A DNA stretch of 19,125 nt from an uncultured Pseudomonadota bacterium (GCA_913040875.1 CAJWHX010000008.1:1-19125); one strand, 5' to 3'. Shown: positions 1-7,828, counted from the stretch's first letter. Notes: generated from the sequence alone by a model not told the origin. A program made the numbers and translations.

Positions 1-278
1 CGACCGACGATCTGCACCAGACCCCAATCTGCGAGTGTTAGAACAGCTCGTTCTAGAGGTTGCAAAGAGGCTTGGCTAGCGGGAACCTGTTCTGCCAACG
101 TTTTCCAGGATAGGACTCCTGGACGATCATAGGCATCGGCTTGCCTCAACTGCTCGGTGAGGTCATCTTTGCAGTCCACCATAGCTAATATTTTGAGGAT
201 CTCTTTGGAGAGTGCTGTCAGACCCAGTCGAGTTCCAGCATTATCGAGTCGTTCTTCTACATGCTGTTGAAAGTTCAT
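1..278 (-). CDS. Partial hypothetical protein (N-terminal 92 residues)
   Basis: The reading frame opens at the ATG at 278-276 and runs off the window at base 1, so only the N-terminus is visible. It begins MNFQQHVEERLDNAG and is soluble and mostly helical in character, with no signal peptide or membrane segment. Residues about 60-92 look like a small winged-helix-type segment, but this is a weak impression and I do not recognise the family. Its ATG overlaps the TGA of the upstream methyltransferase (ATGA), so it is almost certainly translationally coupled to it and is the fourth visible gene of the leftward spike operon. The position suggests an accessory or chaperone-like role in that operon, but this is inference only. 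Confidence 0.75.
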   Translation of the reverse strand, partial: MNFQQHVEERLDNAGTRLGLTALSKEILKILAMVDCKDDLTEQLRQADAYDRPGVLSWKTLAEQVPASQASLQPLERAVLTLADWGLVQIVG

Positions 279-1348
279 TGTCGTGCCTGTGGTTCAAAAT
301 CCTTACGTACAGCATGAATGTAATGGACTTGATACTGGGTTGTCGACCGTGCATGGAGTCTCACATTCCACAATAGCGCATCAATCTCTCGATGAATCTT
401 GTGACTGGATAGTCCGGAGTGATCACTGTCATCAGAAAATAGGTATCGAATCACTTCTTCAGGATTTCCGTTCCATGGGCTGAAACTGCTGTGCCCCCCT
501 AACCATTGTGCAAATTCTGTCACAGAACTGGACCAGTCGTAGGGACAAAAGGAGTGCCACTCTGTCGATACACGACTGAGTTCATGAAGGTATTGGGTGG
601 GCGATGTCGTACAGTCGATAACATTTAGGGTGCTCGCTCTGCCCACTTGGCCATTGACAAAGGGCAGACAAGTCGCATCGGCAACCCAAAAGTCTACGAG
701 GTCTGTGTTCGAAAACTGAACGGGGTACTCTTTCCAGTCATAGACCACACCATTTCGTCTGAGGCCATATCGAACGCAGTTGTTTCTCATGGCGTCGTGT
801 GCATGCATCAGCATCGCGAAGTTGAGATCAATACCCAACACGGGCTTGTTGAATTGTTCTGCGAGCCAAAAGGAGCTGCGTCCAACCGAACAGCCAACAT
901 CCAATATGGGTCCTTCGGCACATTCAGTTTGTGCGGTGTGATCGAGCAATCCGGCGATTTGATTCTTTACATCGGTCGCCTCTGGATCCAAATCTGCGTA
1001 GTGTGAGTGCATATAGGTTGATAAATAAGACCGAGTTAGTCCAATGATGGAATTGGCTCCTGATCCTTCACTGAGCCACTGCCAATGATGCCCCGTAGTC
1101 TTCGTATCCCAGATTGTATGCATGTAATACTGCTGCAAGTAGGTCCCGACCTGAGGGACTAAAATGGGAATCCCTCGAATCACAGGATAAATTGCACCGC
1201 AATGGTTGCACAGAAAATTGCCTTCTTCAATCCAGCCATCTTTCTGAGAGCCTTTGAACACTTGCAAATCGAGCGGATGGAAACCCATTTGTTGTTGTAT
1301 GCACAATGGACATTGGGGTGAGTAATACTCAAAGTGACTGAAGCGCAA
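275..1348 (-). CDS. Zinc-ribbon class I SAM-dependent methyltransferase in spike operon
   Basis: The 357-residue protein has an N-terminal Trm112-like zinc ribbon (C13-x2-C16 and C47-x2-C50, then a segment reading IYPVIRGIPILV) followed by a Rossmann methyltransferase domain. SAM motif I is ILDVGCSVGR at about 148-157, the acidic end of beta-2 is GIDLN at 172-176, and a VADATCLPF segment sits at 222-230. The substrate is unknown. The start is TTG at 1348-1346, directly after the PAAR TAA and in the same frame. The next internal ATG (residue 21) would delete the first Cys pair, so TTG or coupled re-initiation is preferred; GGGGG four bases upstream may act as a weak ribosome site. The stop overlaps the next gene (ATGA). 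Linkage to PAAR and DUF3540-like genes suggests a cargo, effector or accessory role, which is unproven. The methyltransferase fold itself is secure. Confidence 0.85.
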   Translation of the reverse strand: MRFSHFEYYSPQCPLCIQQQMGFHPLDLQVFKGSQKDGWIEEGNFLCNHCGAIYPVIRGIPILVPQVGTYLQQYYMHTIWDTKTTGHHWQWLSEGSGANSIIGLTRSYLSTYMHSHYADLDPEATDVKNQIAGLLDHTAQTECAEGPILDVGCSVGRSSFWLAEQFNKPVLGIDLNFAMLMHAHDAMRNNCVRYGLRRNGVVYDWKEYPVQFSNTDLVDFWVADATCLPFVNGQVGRASTLNVIDCTTSPTQYLHELSRVSTEWHSFCPYDWSSSVTEFAQWLGGHSSFSPWNGNPEEVIRYLFSDDSDHSGLSSHKIHREIDALLWNVRLHARSTTQYQVHYIHAVRKDFEPQARQ

Positions 1349-1732
1349 TTAGCCCCCAATCATCACAGTCGGATTCCCCGGACCGATCACTTTTCCAATA
1401 GGGGAAGGGATTGGTGCTACACAGGAAGGGTGGGATGTGAGGTCATTCAGTCTTGCCACGGGCATCATCTGAACTTTTACAGTCATAGAGCCTTTGGTGA
1501 TCATTCCAGGTCCAGCCGGTACGCATCCTGGGAGCATACAAGGTGCAGACTTACACAGTGCAGTAGCAGCTGGTTTTCCACCAATCATCACCGTTGGTTT
1601 GCCTTCGATCAATGCCAAAGGCAGCCCTGGATGTGGAGCAGGGGTTGGTACCGGTGCCGGAGGATGAATTGGCGCATGACAGTGAGGGGCATCTTGTTTG
1701 ACCATATCCCCGAGGCAAGCTGCTGGTGGCAT
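1349..1732 (-). CDS. PAAR-domain spike-tip protein (DUF4150-like)
   Basis: The 127-residue protein is a stand-alone PAAR-type protein, the sharp tip that caps a VgrG/gpV spike in contractile injection systems. It shows the family pattern: an N-terminal MPPAACLGDMV, a Pro/His-rich segment (residues 16-37), two PTVMIGG beta turns (47-52 and the C-terminus), and the GSMTVKVQMMPVARLND core (81-97) followed by H101 and C104. Candidate metal ligands are H17, H19, H23, H34, C60, C65, C70, H101 and C104; which of them bind metal cannot be read off. AAGGAG lies six bases before the ATG, a strong ribosome site. It lies 22 bases after the DUF3540-like gene and abuts the methyltransferase gene. The stop falls where lone PAAR proteins normally end. 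Assignment to type VI secretion versus an extracellular contractile system cannot be decided here. Confidence 0.88.
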   Translation of the reverse strand: MPPAACLGDMVKQDAPHCHAPIHPPAPVPTPAPHPGLPLALIEGKPTVMIGGKPAATALCKSAPCMLPGCVPAGPGMITKGSMTVKVQMMPVARLNDLTSHPSCVAPIPSPIGKVIGPGNPTVMIGG

Positions 1733-1754
1733 TGTGTTCTCCTTGTCTAGAAGA

Positions 1755-2198
1755 TTAGTTCAACCAAATGACTTTGCCGCGAACGTATACGTCATCTGCA
1801 CAAGTGAACCGCATCTCTTCGGTGGAGTCAATGTTGACGCTGCCTTTGGCGACGATGCTTGTATCTCCAGCAGTGTGTATACGGAACGACTGACAGTCGA
1901 GTCCAATGTGCTCAGGAGATTGTAAGTCCAGTTGTCCACCATTCAAGCGAATCTGTGGTCCCTTTTCAGTGATGTCAATTTCAACTTGCAGTTGTCCATG
2001 GATGTCTTCGATGGCGATGGATTGACCATCGATATTCACTTGAAGTCTGTGACCAGTTGGAAAGATGTGCTCTTCGTTGTCCTCTTCTGCAATTTTCTCA
2101 GATTCTAAGAGTTCAGCATCGGGATTGACATTGGGAAACAACAGCAGATCGTCCCCATCAATGTGGCTTCTATTTGCACTAAGTCGTTGTGTAGACAT
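1755..2198 (-). CDS. Small spike-associated beta-helical protein, DUF3540-like
   Basis: The 147-residue protein has an acidic, Asn/Asp-rich N-terminal part and a repetitive C-terminal part with alternating hydrophobic residues (for example QIRLNGGQLDLQSPEHIGLD and VNIDSTEEMRF) ending in VYVRGKVIWLN. That pattern resembles the gp5/VgrG-type triple-stranded beta-helix and the C-terminus of DUF3540 proteins. DUF3540 genes are known to sit beside PAAR-like DUF4150 genes in type VI clusters, which matches the order here. I chose the ATG at 2198 because GGAG lies eight bases upstream and because the longer GTG-started frame (from 2270) would contain the candidate promoter core at 2244-2249. It is the first gene of the leftward operon. 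The family name is inferred from style and context and is less certain than the neighbouring PAAR call. Confidence 0.65.
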   Translation of the reverse strand: MSTQRLSANRSHIDGDDLLLFPNVNPDAELLESEKIAEEDNEEHIFPTGHRLQVNIDGQSIAIEDIHGQLQVEIDITEKGPQIRLNGGQLDLQSPEHIGLDCQSFRIHTAGDTSIVAKGSVNIDSTEEMRFTCADDVYVRGKVIWLN

Positions 2199-2222
2199 CT
2201 TTCTTTCTCCAAAGACAGTTTT

Positions 2223-2251
2223 TTGAATTACATTGTTGGTAGCATTATAAC
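2223..2251 (+). promoter_or_regulatory. Candidate sigma70-type promoter for the gpV-like spike gene
   Basis: TTGAAT (2223-2228) is separated by 17 bases from TATAAC (2246-2251), giving 4/6 and 5/6 matches to the consensus. It is correctly oriented and would start transcription about 50 bases before the ATG at 2309. No strong ribosome site precedes that ATG (only GAGA at 2300-2303). Confidence 0.5.
2244..2249 (-). promoter_or_regulatory. Candidate -10 element for the leftward spike operon
   Basis: The minus strand reads TATAAT here, a perfect -10 hexamer, about 46 bases before the ATG at 2198. No good -35 is seen at 16-18 bases (GGGTGA at 17). It overlaps the -10 of the opposite promoter. Because TTATAA is self-complementary, one of the two may be fortuitous. 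Confidence 0.35.
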
Positions 2252-2308
2252 CGAAGACATCTGCCTTCACCCTTTTAGTTTATTCCTCCTCTACATTTTG
2301 AGACCATT

Positions 2309-3016
2309 ATGCTGGAAAAAAGCCAAAAACCGATTGTGTTTCTCGCCACTGTGAAGTCCACCAAAGACCCACTTGGATTGGGGCGGGTGCAAGTTTCTTT
2401 GAAGAGTTTGGAAAAGGCTGTCGAGATGCCTTGGATTCGAATGATTCACTCCCATGCTTCCAAAGGGTTTGGAACAGTTCTGTTGCCAGAGGTGGGAGAT
2501 ATGGTTGCTGTGTTACGAGGTGCGGGTGATCGAATTGGCTCGATGTACATCTTAGGGTCTGTGTACGATAAGACCAACAAACCTGCCATCAAAGATAAAG
2601 ACGGCAAGAACAACATCAAGCAGTTTACGACGCGTTCAAAGCATACGCTTGAGATTTCTGACGAGAAGGGCAAAGAGAAAATTTCTCTTAAAACTGGTAA
2701 GGGTGCGGAACTGGTCTTTGATGATAAAGCTTCTAAGGTTCACATCAAGATCAAGGGATTGAGTGTTGAACTCGATGGGAAGAAGAAGGCCATCACTTTA
2801 AAATCAGACGGGGATATCAAACTCAGTGCTGGTGGCAAAGTTATCATCGCCGGAACCAAAGGCGTCGACGTTAAAGGTAAAGACGTCATCATCAAGTCTG
2901 ATATGAACACCAAAATCAAGGGTGGTATGAAAGTGGCCATCGAAGGTGGTGTCGGTGTTGATATTAAGGGTGCTGGGAAGGTATCCGTCAAAGGTGCTAT
3001 CACCGCCATCGGCTAA
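2309..3016 (+). CDS. gpV/Gp5-like spike protein (VgrG C-terminal half, no gp27 domain)
   Basis: The 235-residue protein matches the OB-fold plus beta-helix part of VgrG and phage gpV/gp5 spikes. The OB-fold runs about 8-90, with PLGLGRVQVSL (21-31), the GFGTVLLPEVGDMV core (53-66) and ILGSVYD (81-87), typical of baseplate assembly protein V. From about 105 to 232 there is a Lys/Gly-rich repetitive region (ITLKSDGDIKLSAGGKVII, VDVKGKDVIIKSD) expected to form the trimeric beta-helix needle. It is far shorter than a canonical VgrG (about 600 residues or more) because the gp27-like hub is absent, so the hub must be another protein. The PAAR protein encoded divergently is its likely tip partner. 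Its role is to puncture or deliver as part of a contractile injection machine. Confidence 0.85.
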   Translation: MLEKSQKPIVFLATVKSTKDPLGLGRVQVSLKSLEKAVEMPWIRMIHSHASKGFGTVLLPEVGDMVAVLRGAGDRIGSMYILGSVYDKTNKPAIKDKDGKNNIKQFTTRSKHTLEISDEKGKEKISLKTGKGAELVFDDKASKVHIKIKGLSVELDGKKKAITLKSDGDIKLSAGGKVIIAGTKGVDVKGKDVIIKSDMNTKIKGGMKVAIEGGVGVDIKGAGKVSVKGAITAIG

Positions 3017-3030
3017 TTTTGATGGTTTTT
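3005..3030 (+). terminator. Weak hairpin with T-run after the gpV-like gene
   Basis: GCCATC (3005-3010) can pair with GATGGT (3021-3026), with a 10-base loop and TTTTT overlapping its end (3026-3030). The left arm lies inside the last codons. The stem is only six pairs, so this is a weak intrinsic terminator candidate. Confidence 0.3.
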
Positions 3031-3069
3031 GATGAGGATAAATGGCGCTCAGCCCCGCTTCGTACACGA

Positions 3070-3340
3070 GGCATACGGAAGTATGGCCTCTTTGCACTCA
3101 TCGGACCTGCTCATCCATTTCTCCCTCATCAAAAGTGTGATTAAGGCTTTTTCGCTTGAGGGCATAGAAGAATATGGCCCTCTACGCTCATCAACCTTGC
3201 TCATCAATTTCCCCCTCATCAAAAGGGTTTGACTAGTGGTCTGTGATGTTTCGTTTGTGGGCATATAGGAATATGGCCTACTGCACTTATCGACGTTGCT
3301 CATTCATTTATCCCTTATCAAAAGTGTGTGAAGTTGTTTC
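3070..3340. repeat. Three imperfect tandem direct repeats (about 91, 99 and 81 bases)
   Basis: Copies start at 3070, 3161 and 3260. Each opens with GGCATA, six variable bases, then TATGGCC (3070-3088, 3161-3179, 3260-3278), a near-perfect dyad. Each then carries three CTCATC-like hexamers (CTTATC at two sites in copy 3, CTCATT at one) at fixed spacing: 3097/3110/3125, 3187/3200/3215 and 3286/3299/3314. Each ends in TCAAAAG followed by a looser T/G-rich tail with TTTCG. A shorter match (TTCG...GAGGCATA) before the first copy suggests a truncated older unit. The 3017-3421 stretch holds no convincing gene. These are not CRISPR repeats (units are long, diverged, and without spacers). Function is unknown: an array of protein-binding sites upstream of the restriction operon or a structured repeat family are both possible. 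Confidence 0.8.
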
Positions 3341-3421
3341 GTAAATGTGTGTATGATTGATATGTTGGTAGATATATTTATCGATGCATAGGTATTGTTT
3401 CTCTTGAATTAGGTGTTGTTC

Positions 3422-5452
3422 ATGCATGTTTCCCCACATCCTAGACCGAAGAATGTGTATCCCTTTTATTTGGGTGCACTGTTACAGTTTTTGAAGAATA
3501 TTAAGGATGAATTAATTCCGTTGATCGACGACCCCGGATCGTTTAAAAAGAAGTCTGTAGATCTACAAAATCAATTTTCTAAGGAATACGCAGCGGCAAA
3601 TGACGTGCAGTCAGCATCTGGTGGTGCGGCTTTGAGACGAGCGGTTCCATATCTTGAGCGCTTAATTTGGTATTGGTTGACAGACTCGAATTCGATGTTG
3701 CTAGACATTGTTGAAGAAGAATTTGCTCGTCAAGTTGCAGGAAATAAATGTGATGATGAATCAGCTAAAATGTTGAAAGATCAGATTATAGAGATTTTTG
3801 GTGAAGATGCTTTCGTACCATCAGGAGATGATGCGATTCGGTTTATCGACACAAGACTTGATCTTGTCAATAACATACGCAGTTTTAATTCGACATCAAA
3901 AGGACAACAGAATATCCTCAGAACCTTGATCCAACAGTCAACATATTTTGCTTTGGACAAAAAGACGGGACTTTTCACCCCTGCGAAATTTGCAGGATTG
4001 TTGAATATGAATTTACACCGATATGAGCAGCTGCTCAACTCTACAGATCGATCTTGGAGATTCGATGGATATCGCACGAGAAAAGCCATTGTGAATGTGG
4101 TTGGTAGAGAGTTTGAGAGCAATAACGAGGTGAATTCGAGGTTCATCCAATGGGCACAACAATTTGGAGCAACAGTCAAGGAAAACGTTGAGTTCTGTAC
4201 TGTTTCGTCATCAGACCTTGAGCCTGACACTTCAGTCATCAAAGTACAACAGCTCTCAAAGCCATTTTTGTTACTCGCTGGTATTTCAGGAACAGGGAAA
4301 ACTCGATTTGTGCGTGAGCAGGCAAAACTCACCAATCCTACAGGCATCTTAGAAGATACATATTGTTTGGTTTCGGTGCGTCCAGATTGGCATGAACCTT
4401 CAGATTTACTCGGCTACACAACTCGTTTGAGCGGAAATGCACAGTATGTGGTGACGGATGTCTTAACGTTTATTGTGAAGGCTTGGAAGGAACTTTTGCG
4501 ATGTGATATTCAAGTGGATGGACAAACGGCGACGGGGACAAAAGAGCAACTTGATAATGTGCGTCCATTTTGGCTCTGTTTAGATGAGATGAATCTTGCA
4601 CCAGTCGAGCAATACTTTGCGGATTACCTTTCCATTTTAGAAACTCGAGAATGGAAGTGGTCAGATTCGGGGTTTGTGTATGGATGTGATCCACTTTTAA
4701 AAGCCACCGTATTCAATGATTTCTTTGATGAGGAGCGCTTTGCTGTGCAAAACAATCTGGGATTGCATGATGATGAAGCCTTGTGGGATTTCTTTCAAAA
4801 GAATGGGATAGCAATTCCTCCCAATCTCATTGTTGTCGGAACTGTCAACATGGATGAAACGACACATGGCTTCTCGAGAAAAGTGTTGGATAGGGCATTG
4901 AGTATCGATTTTGGAGAGTTCTACCCCAATGACTTTGATGCCTTCCTGAGTCCAAAAACAAAACAGAAGATATTTTCGTTTTCACATTTTTCTCATGCTT
5001 CAATCAATCGAGATTTCTGTTCAATTGATCCAAGTGGTGACAAATCGATCGCATTTTTGAAAGCGATAAATACAATACTCAAAGGAACAGCCTTTGAATT
5101 GGCATTCAGAGCACTCAATGAGCTGTTGCTGAGTGTTCAAACACATACAGTAGAGGATAAACAGACATTACAAGCTGTTTGGGATGACTTTTTGATGTCT
5201 AAGGTACTGCCAAGAATCGAAGGGGACTTGGAAAAAATGGCAAAAGTGGGTTCAGATAAGAATCTATTGGAGTTGCTACAGGGTGTTCTCGAAGACCAAT
5301 TGTCCGAAATTTGGACTGGGCACAATCGACCTGATCTACATCGTGAATCGATGGCGAGTGAAGTGATCCGCATCGAATGTCGTTCCAAACGAAAGCTTGA
5401 GTGGATGAAGCAGCGATTGGATCAGTTTGGTTTTACCACCTTCTGGCCATGA
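3422..5452 (+). CDS. McrB-like AAA+ NTPase of a type IV restriction-like system
   Basis: The 676-residue protein has a C-terminal McrB-type AAA+ motor. Walker A is AGISGTGKT (residues 286-294), followed by VRPDWHEPSDLLGY (319-332). Walker B is LCLDEMN (385-391), and the sensor/McrB-signature region VGTVNMDETTHGFSRKVLDRA (472-492) carries the signature-like Asn and a trailing Arg. In McrBC systems this NTPase (GTP in E. coli) forms a hexamer that drives the McrC nuclease. The N-terminal 270 residues, expected to recognise the target, match no modified-base reader I know. I chose ATG 3422 over GTG 3413 because AGG (3411-3413) lies eight bases before it. The gene sits 18 bases upstream of the nuclease gene in the same operon and is visibly more AT-rich than the spike genes, which is compatible with horizontal acquisition. 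Confidence 0.88.
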   Translation: MHVSPHPRPKNVYPFYLGALLQFLKNIKDELIPLIDDPGSFKKKSVDLQNQFSKEYAAANDVQSASGGAALRRAVPYLERLIWYWLTDSNSMLLDIVEEEFARQVAGNKCDDESAKMLKDQIIEIFGEDAFVPSGDDAIRFIDTRLDLVNNIRSFNSTSKGQQNILRTLIQQSTYFALDKKTGLFTPAKFAGLLNMNLHRYEQLLNSTDRSWRFDGYRTRKAIVNVVGREFESNNEVNSRFIQWAQQFGATVKENVEFCTVSSSDLEPDTSVIKVQQLSKPFLLLAGISGTGKTRFVREQAKLTNPTGILEDTYCLVSVRPDWHEPSDLLGYTTRLSGNAQYVVTDVLTFIVKAWKELLRCDIQVDGQTATGTKEQLDNVRPFWLCLDEMNLAPVEQYFADYLSILETREWKWSDSGFVYGCDPLLKATVFNDFFDEERFAVQNNLGLHDDEALWDFFQKNGIAIPPNLIVVGTVNMDETTHGFSRKVLDRALSIDFGEFYPNDFDAFLSPKTKQKIFSFSHFSHASINRDFCSIDPSGDKSIAFLKAINTILKGTAFELAFRALNELLLSVQTHTVEDKQTLQAVWDDFLMSKVLPRIEGDLEKMAKVGSDKNLLELLQGVLEDQLSEIWTGHNRPDLHRESMASEVIRIECRSKRKLEWMKQRLDQFGFTTFWP

Positions 5453-5470
5453 ACCACAAGGGTTGTACTG

Positions 5471-7828
5471 ATGCCTGAACTGATTCAACTACAGACTGAA
5501 CATTTCGACCTTTCAATTTGGTGTCGTAGTGTTTCCAAACGTCTTGATACATTTCAACAAATGCTCTCGAAGCGAGGGAGATCTGTAGAGGTTACAACGA
5601 TTTGCTTTTCTCCGAGTCTGACACTGAAAGCAGAACCTTTCATTTACAAAACAGGAGAATCGAAGGAGATTGGGGAATACGCAACGCTTGAACTCGATAC
5701 ACCGTTATTTTTCGAGAATGTACAGTATCAGATTGAATGGACGTTTCGAAAAGGGGTCAGTGATGCATGGTTGACCCATCGATTGGAACAAGTGAACGAA
5801 AGTTTTCGCTTTATTTCTGGTAAGGGCAATTCGCCCAGACTTACTGGAAGTATCGGTACTAGAAATGATTTGGGATGGTTTCGCTTGCCCCTTCACTACA
5901 CTATAGATGGCGTTGACCATCATTCTACGATGTCTTTTGAAGTGCTTCCGACCAAGATGGATTTGCATGCTGACTTACCCATCATGTATGAGAAATTGGA
6001 TACAACCTATCCATTATTGCGATTTCGATTGGCTAGAACAACAGAGCAATCTGTTTCTAGAGTTCATGAAAGACAAGACTTCCCGCTATTGTGGTTGGTC
6101 AATTTTGCCTCCTTGCGTGAGCAGATTGAGCGTGGATTGAAAGTGATTTCGAATGCCCCCCACACTCGTTTGCAGTCTATCGTTCGTCATCAGCGCGCGG
6201 ATAAACTAAGGGGTAAACTCCACCCTCGTCAGGTAGAAAGGGTTCGTGCCGATATTGTCCAAGGTAGAATAAACAAACGGTATGCTGTTGAACGTCAGGT
6301 CTTGAGTGTCGATACCTTGGAGAATCGTTTTGTAAAGATGGTAGTGGAAACCTGCTATGGTCGTTTGATGGATTTTCATACCAAATTGTCTCAGGCAAAT
6401 GCCAGTCCAGATAAACAGAGATTGTCAGATCATTTCCTAGATGAGATTGAAAGTTGGGCAGAGCCTTTGCAGTCGCTGCGAAAGCAACCCTTGTTCAATG
6501 AAGTCGGAGAGTTTAGGCATTTTGGTAAGAGCACACTCGTATTACAGCAACGGACTGGGTATCGAACAGTATATCGAGCATGGCAAGAACTGAAATACTA
6601 TCTGGATTTGTTCGCCAGTCAAAGTACCATTTCTATGAAATCTGTGGCAGAGATTTACGAGATTTGGTGTTTCTTGGAGATCAGAACCATTCTCCTTGAA
6701 CAGTTACAATTTGTCGAGGTGTCCTCTAGCAATTTGTCCCTTCAAAAGAATGCATTCTTTGAATACCGATTGACTGATGGAATGGCTGGTGCCTTTGAGT
6801 TTGAACGAAGGGATGGTTTGAAGGCAAGATTGGCACATGAACCGATTTTTCGTTCCAACGGAAATCCCATTCGATCTTATTTGGTGACACAGCGACCAGA
6901 TGTTCTCTTGGAGGTATCCTTTCCAGATGGTCGGAAATGTCTTTGGATATTTGATGCGAAGTATCGATTGAAAACGACCAATAGTCCGAGTGATACCGAT
7001 CATGTTCCAGATGATGCAATCAATCAACTGCATCGTTATCGTGATGCCTTAATTCATTTGTCAGACCAGGGTGTTGATCATCAAAAATCGAGACCTGTAT
7101 TTGGTGCGTTTGCTTTGTATCCTGGGTATTTTGATCAGTCTCAGGAGGCTTTCCCATATGCACATTCGATTCAAGAGATTGGGATTGGTGCGTTTCCTCT
7201 ATTGCCAAGTATTCATGACACAAAAGGCAGTCTTTGGCTAAGGCAATTTTTACATGCTCAAATTGGAGTGCCATCTCATACAAATAAACCGAAAGGTTTG
7301 CATGAAAATATTGTCCTGCAAGATTCTGTGCGAATTTCAGCTCTATCCATGACTCAATCGTTGTATCCAGACTTGGTCATGACAGTTTCGCTTGGTGGAA
7401 GTAAAGATAAGACACCCGAGTACTTCAAAGCATTTGAGACAGGGGAAGCCAAATGGTTTCATCTCCCTCAAAGAACCTTTGCTGGTAAGTATAAAACCCA
7501 CGTGGTTAGTGAGATTCGTTTTTTGGCATTGGCAATCACATCATCCACTCATTCTTCTGTAAAAGAAATTCGTAAATTATGGCCTGTTCGAAATGTGTCG
7601 ATATTAACGAGGAATCAATTGACTCTTGAACAGTCAGGTAGCATATCACAAGATAAAGAACCCTTTTATTTGTTTGAGTTGGGTCGACCCCTGATTCTCC
7701 AGAATGTTATCCAAAAAGTCCCGCATAGACCAATACGGAATACGATGCGGTTAACGACATTGGAGAGATTTGAAACGGTAGAGTTCTTTACAGATATTGT
7801 CGAGGTGTATACAGAAGCCTTACAATAG
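5471..7828 (+). CDS. DUF2357/PD-(D/E)XK nuclease, McrC-like partner
   Basis: The 785-residue protein shows the layout of DUF2357 proteins fused to a PDDEXK_7-type nuclease. A beta-rich N-terminal half (about 40-190) is followed by the conserved helical segment VDTLENRFVKMVVE (280-293) and AEIYEIWCFLEI (393-404). The nuclease core has P476-D477 and, after a hairpin, IFDAKYR (493-499) with catalytic-type D495 and K497. By analogy with McrC it would cut nucleic acid when driven by the AAA+ partner encoded 18 bases upstream. An AAGG lies 12 bases before the ATG. Beyond the nuclease, residues about 600-785 form an extra domain (VVSEIRFLALAIT, LWPVRNVSILTR, FYLFELGRP) that I cannot name. A second reader domain or an oligomerisation domain is possible. 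No catalytic residue appears missing. Confidence 0.85.
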   Translation: MPELIQLQTEHFDLSIWCRSVSKRLDTFQQMLSKRGRSVEVTTICFSPSLTLKAEPFIYKTGESKEIGEYATLELDTPLFFENVQYQIEWTFRKGVSDAWLTHRLEQVNESFRFISGKGNSPRLTGSIGTRNDLGWFRLPLHYTIDGVDHHSTMSFEVLPTKMDLHADLPIMYEKLDTTYPLLRFRLARTTEQSVSRVHERQDFPLLWLVNFASLREQIERGLKVISNAPHTRLQSIVRHQRADKLRGKLHPRQVERVRADIVQGRINKRYAVERQVLSVDTLENRFVKMVVETCYGRLMDFHTKLSQANASPDKQRLSDHFLDEIESWAEPLQSLRKQPLFNEVGEFRHFGKSTLVLQQRTGYRTVYRAWQELKYYLDLFASQSTISMKSVAEIYEIWCFLEIRTILLEQLQFVEVSSSNLSLQKNAFFEYRLTDGMAGAFEFERRDGLKARLAHEPIFRSNGNPIRSYLVTQRPDVLLEVSFPDGRKCLWIFDAKYRLKTTNSPSDTDHVPDDAINQLHRYRDALIHLSDQGVDHQKSRPVFGAFALYPGYFDQSQEAFPYAHSIQEIGIGAFPLLPSIHDTKGSLWLRQFLHAQIGVPSHTNKPKGLHENIVLQDSVRISALSMTQSLYPDLVMTVSLGGSKDKTPEYFKAFETGEAKWFHLPQRTFAGKYKTHVVSEIRFLALAITSSTHSSVKEIRKLWPVRNVSILTRNQLTLEQSGSISQDKEPFYLFELGRPLILQNVIQKVPHRPIRNTMRLTTLERFETVEFFTDIVEVYTEALQ

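Noticed and set aside
2199..2270. Longer GTG start for the DUF3540-like gene
   Set aside because: It lacks a ribosome site, would contain the candidate -10 element, and adds residues without family character; ATG 2198 has GGAG.
3049..3303. Leftward 84-codon open frame across the tandem repeats
   Set aside because: Its repetitive peptide is a by-product of the DNA repeats; unit lengths of 91 and 99 do not keep frame, and there is no ribosome site or family resemblance.
3070..3340. CRISPR array
   Set aside because: Units are 80-100 bases long, diverged from each other and have no unique spacers of even size; no cas genes are near.
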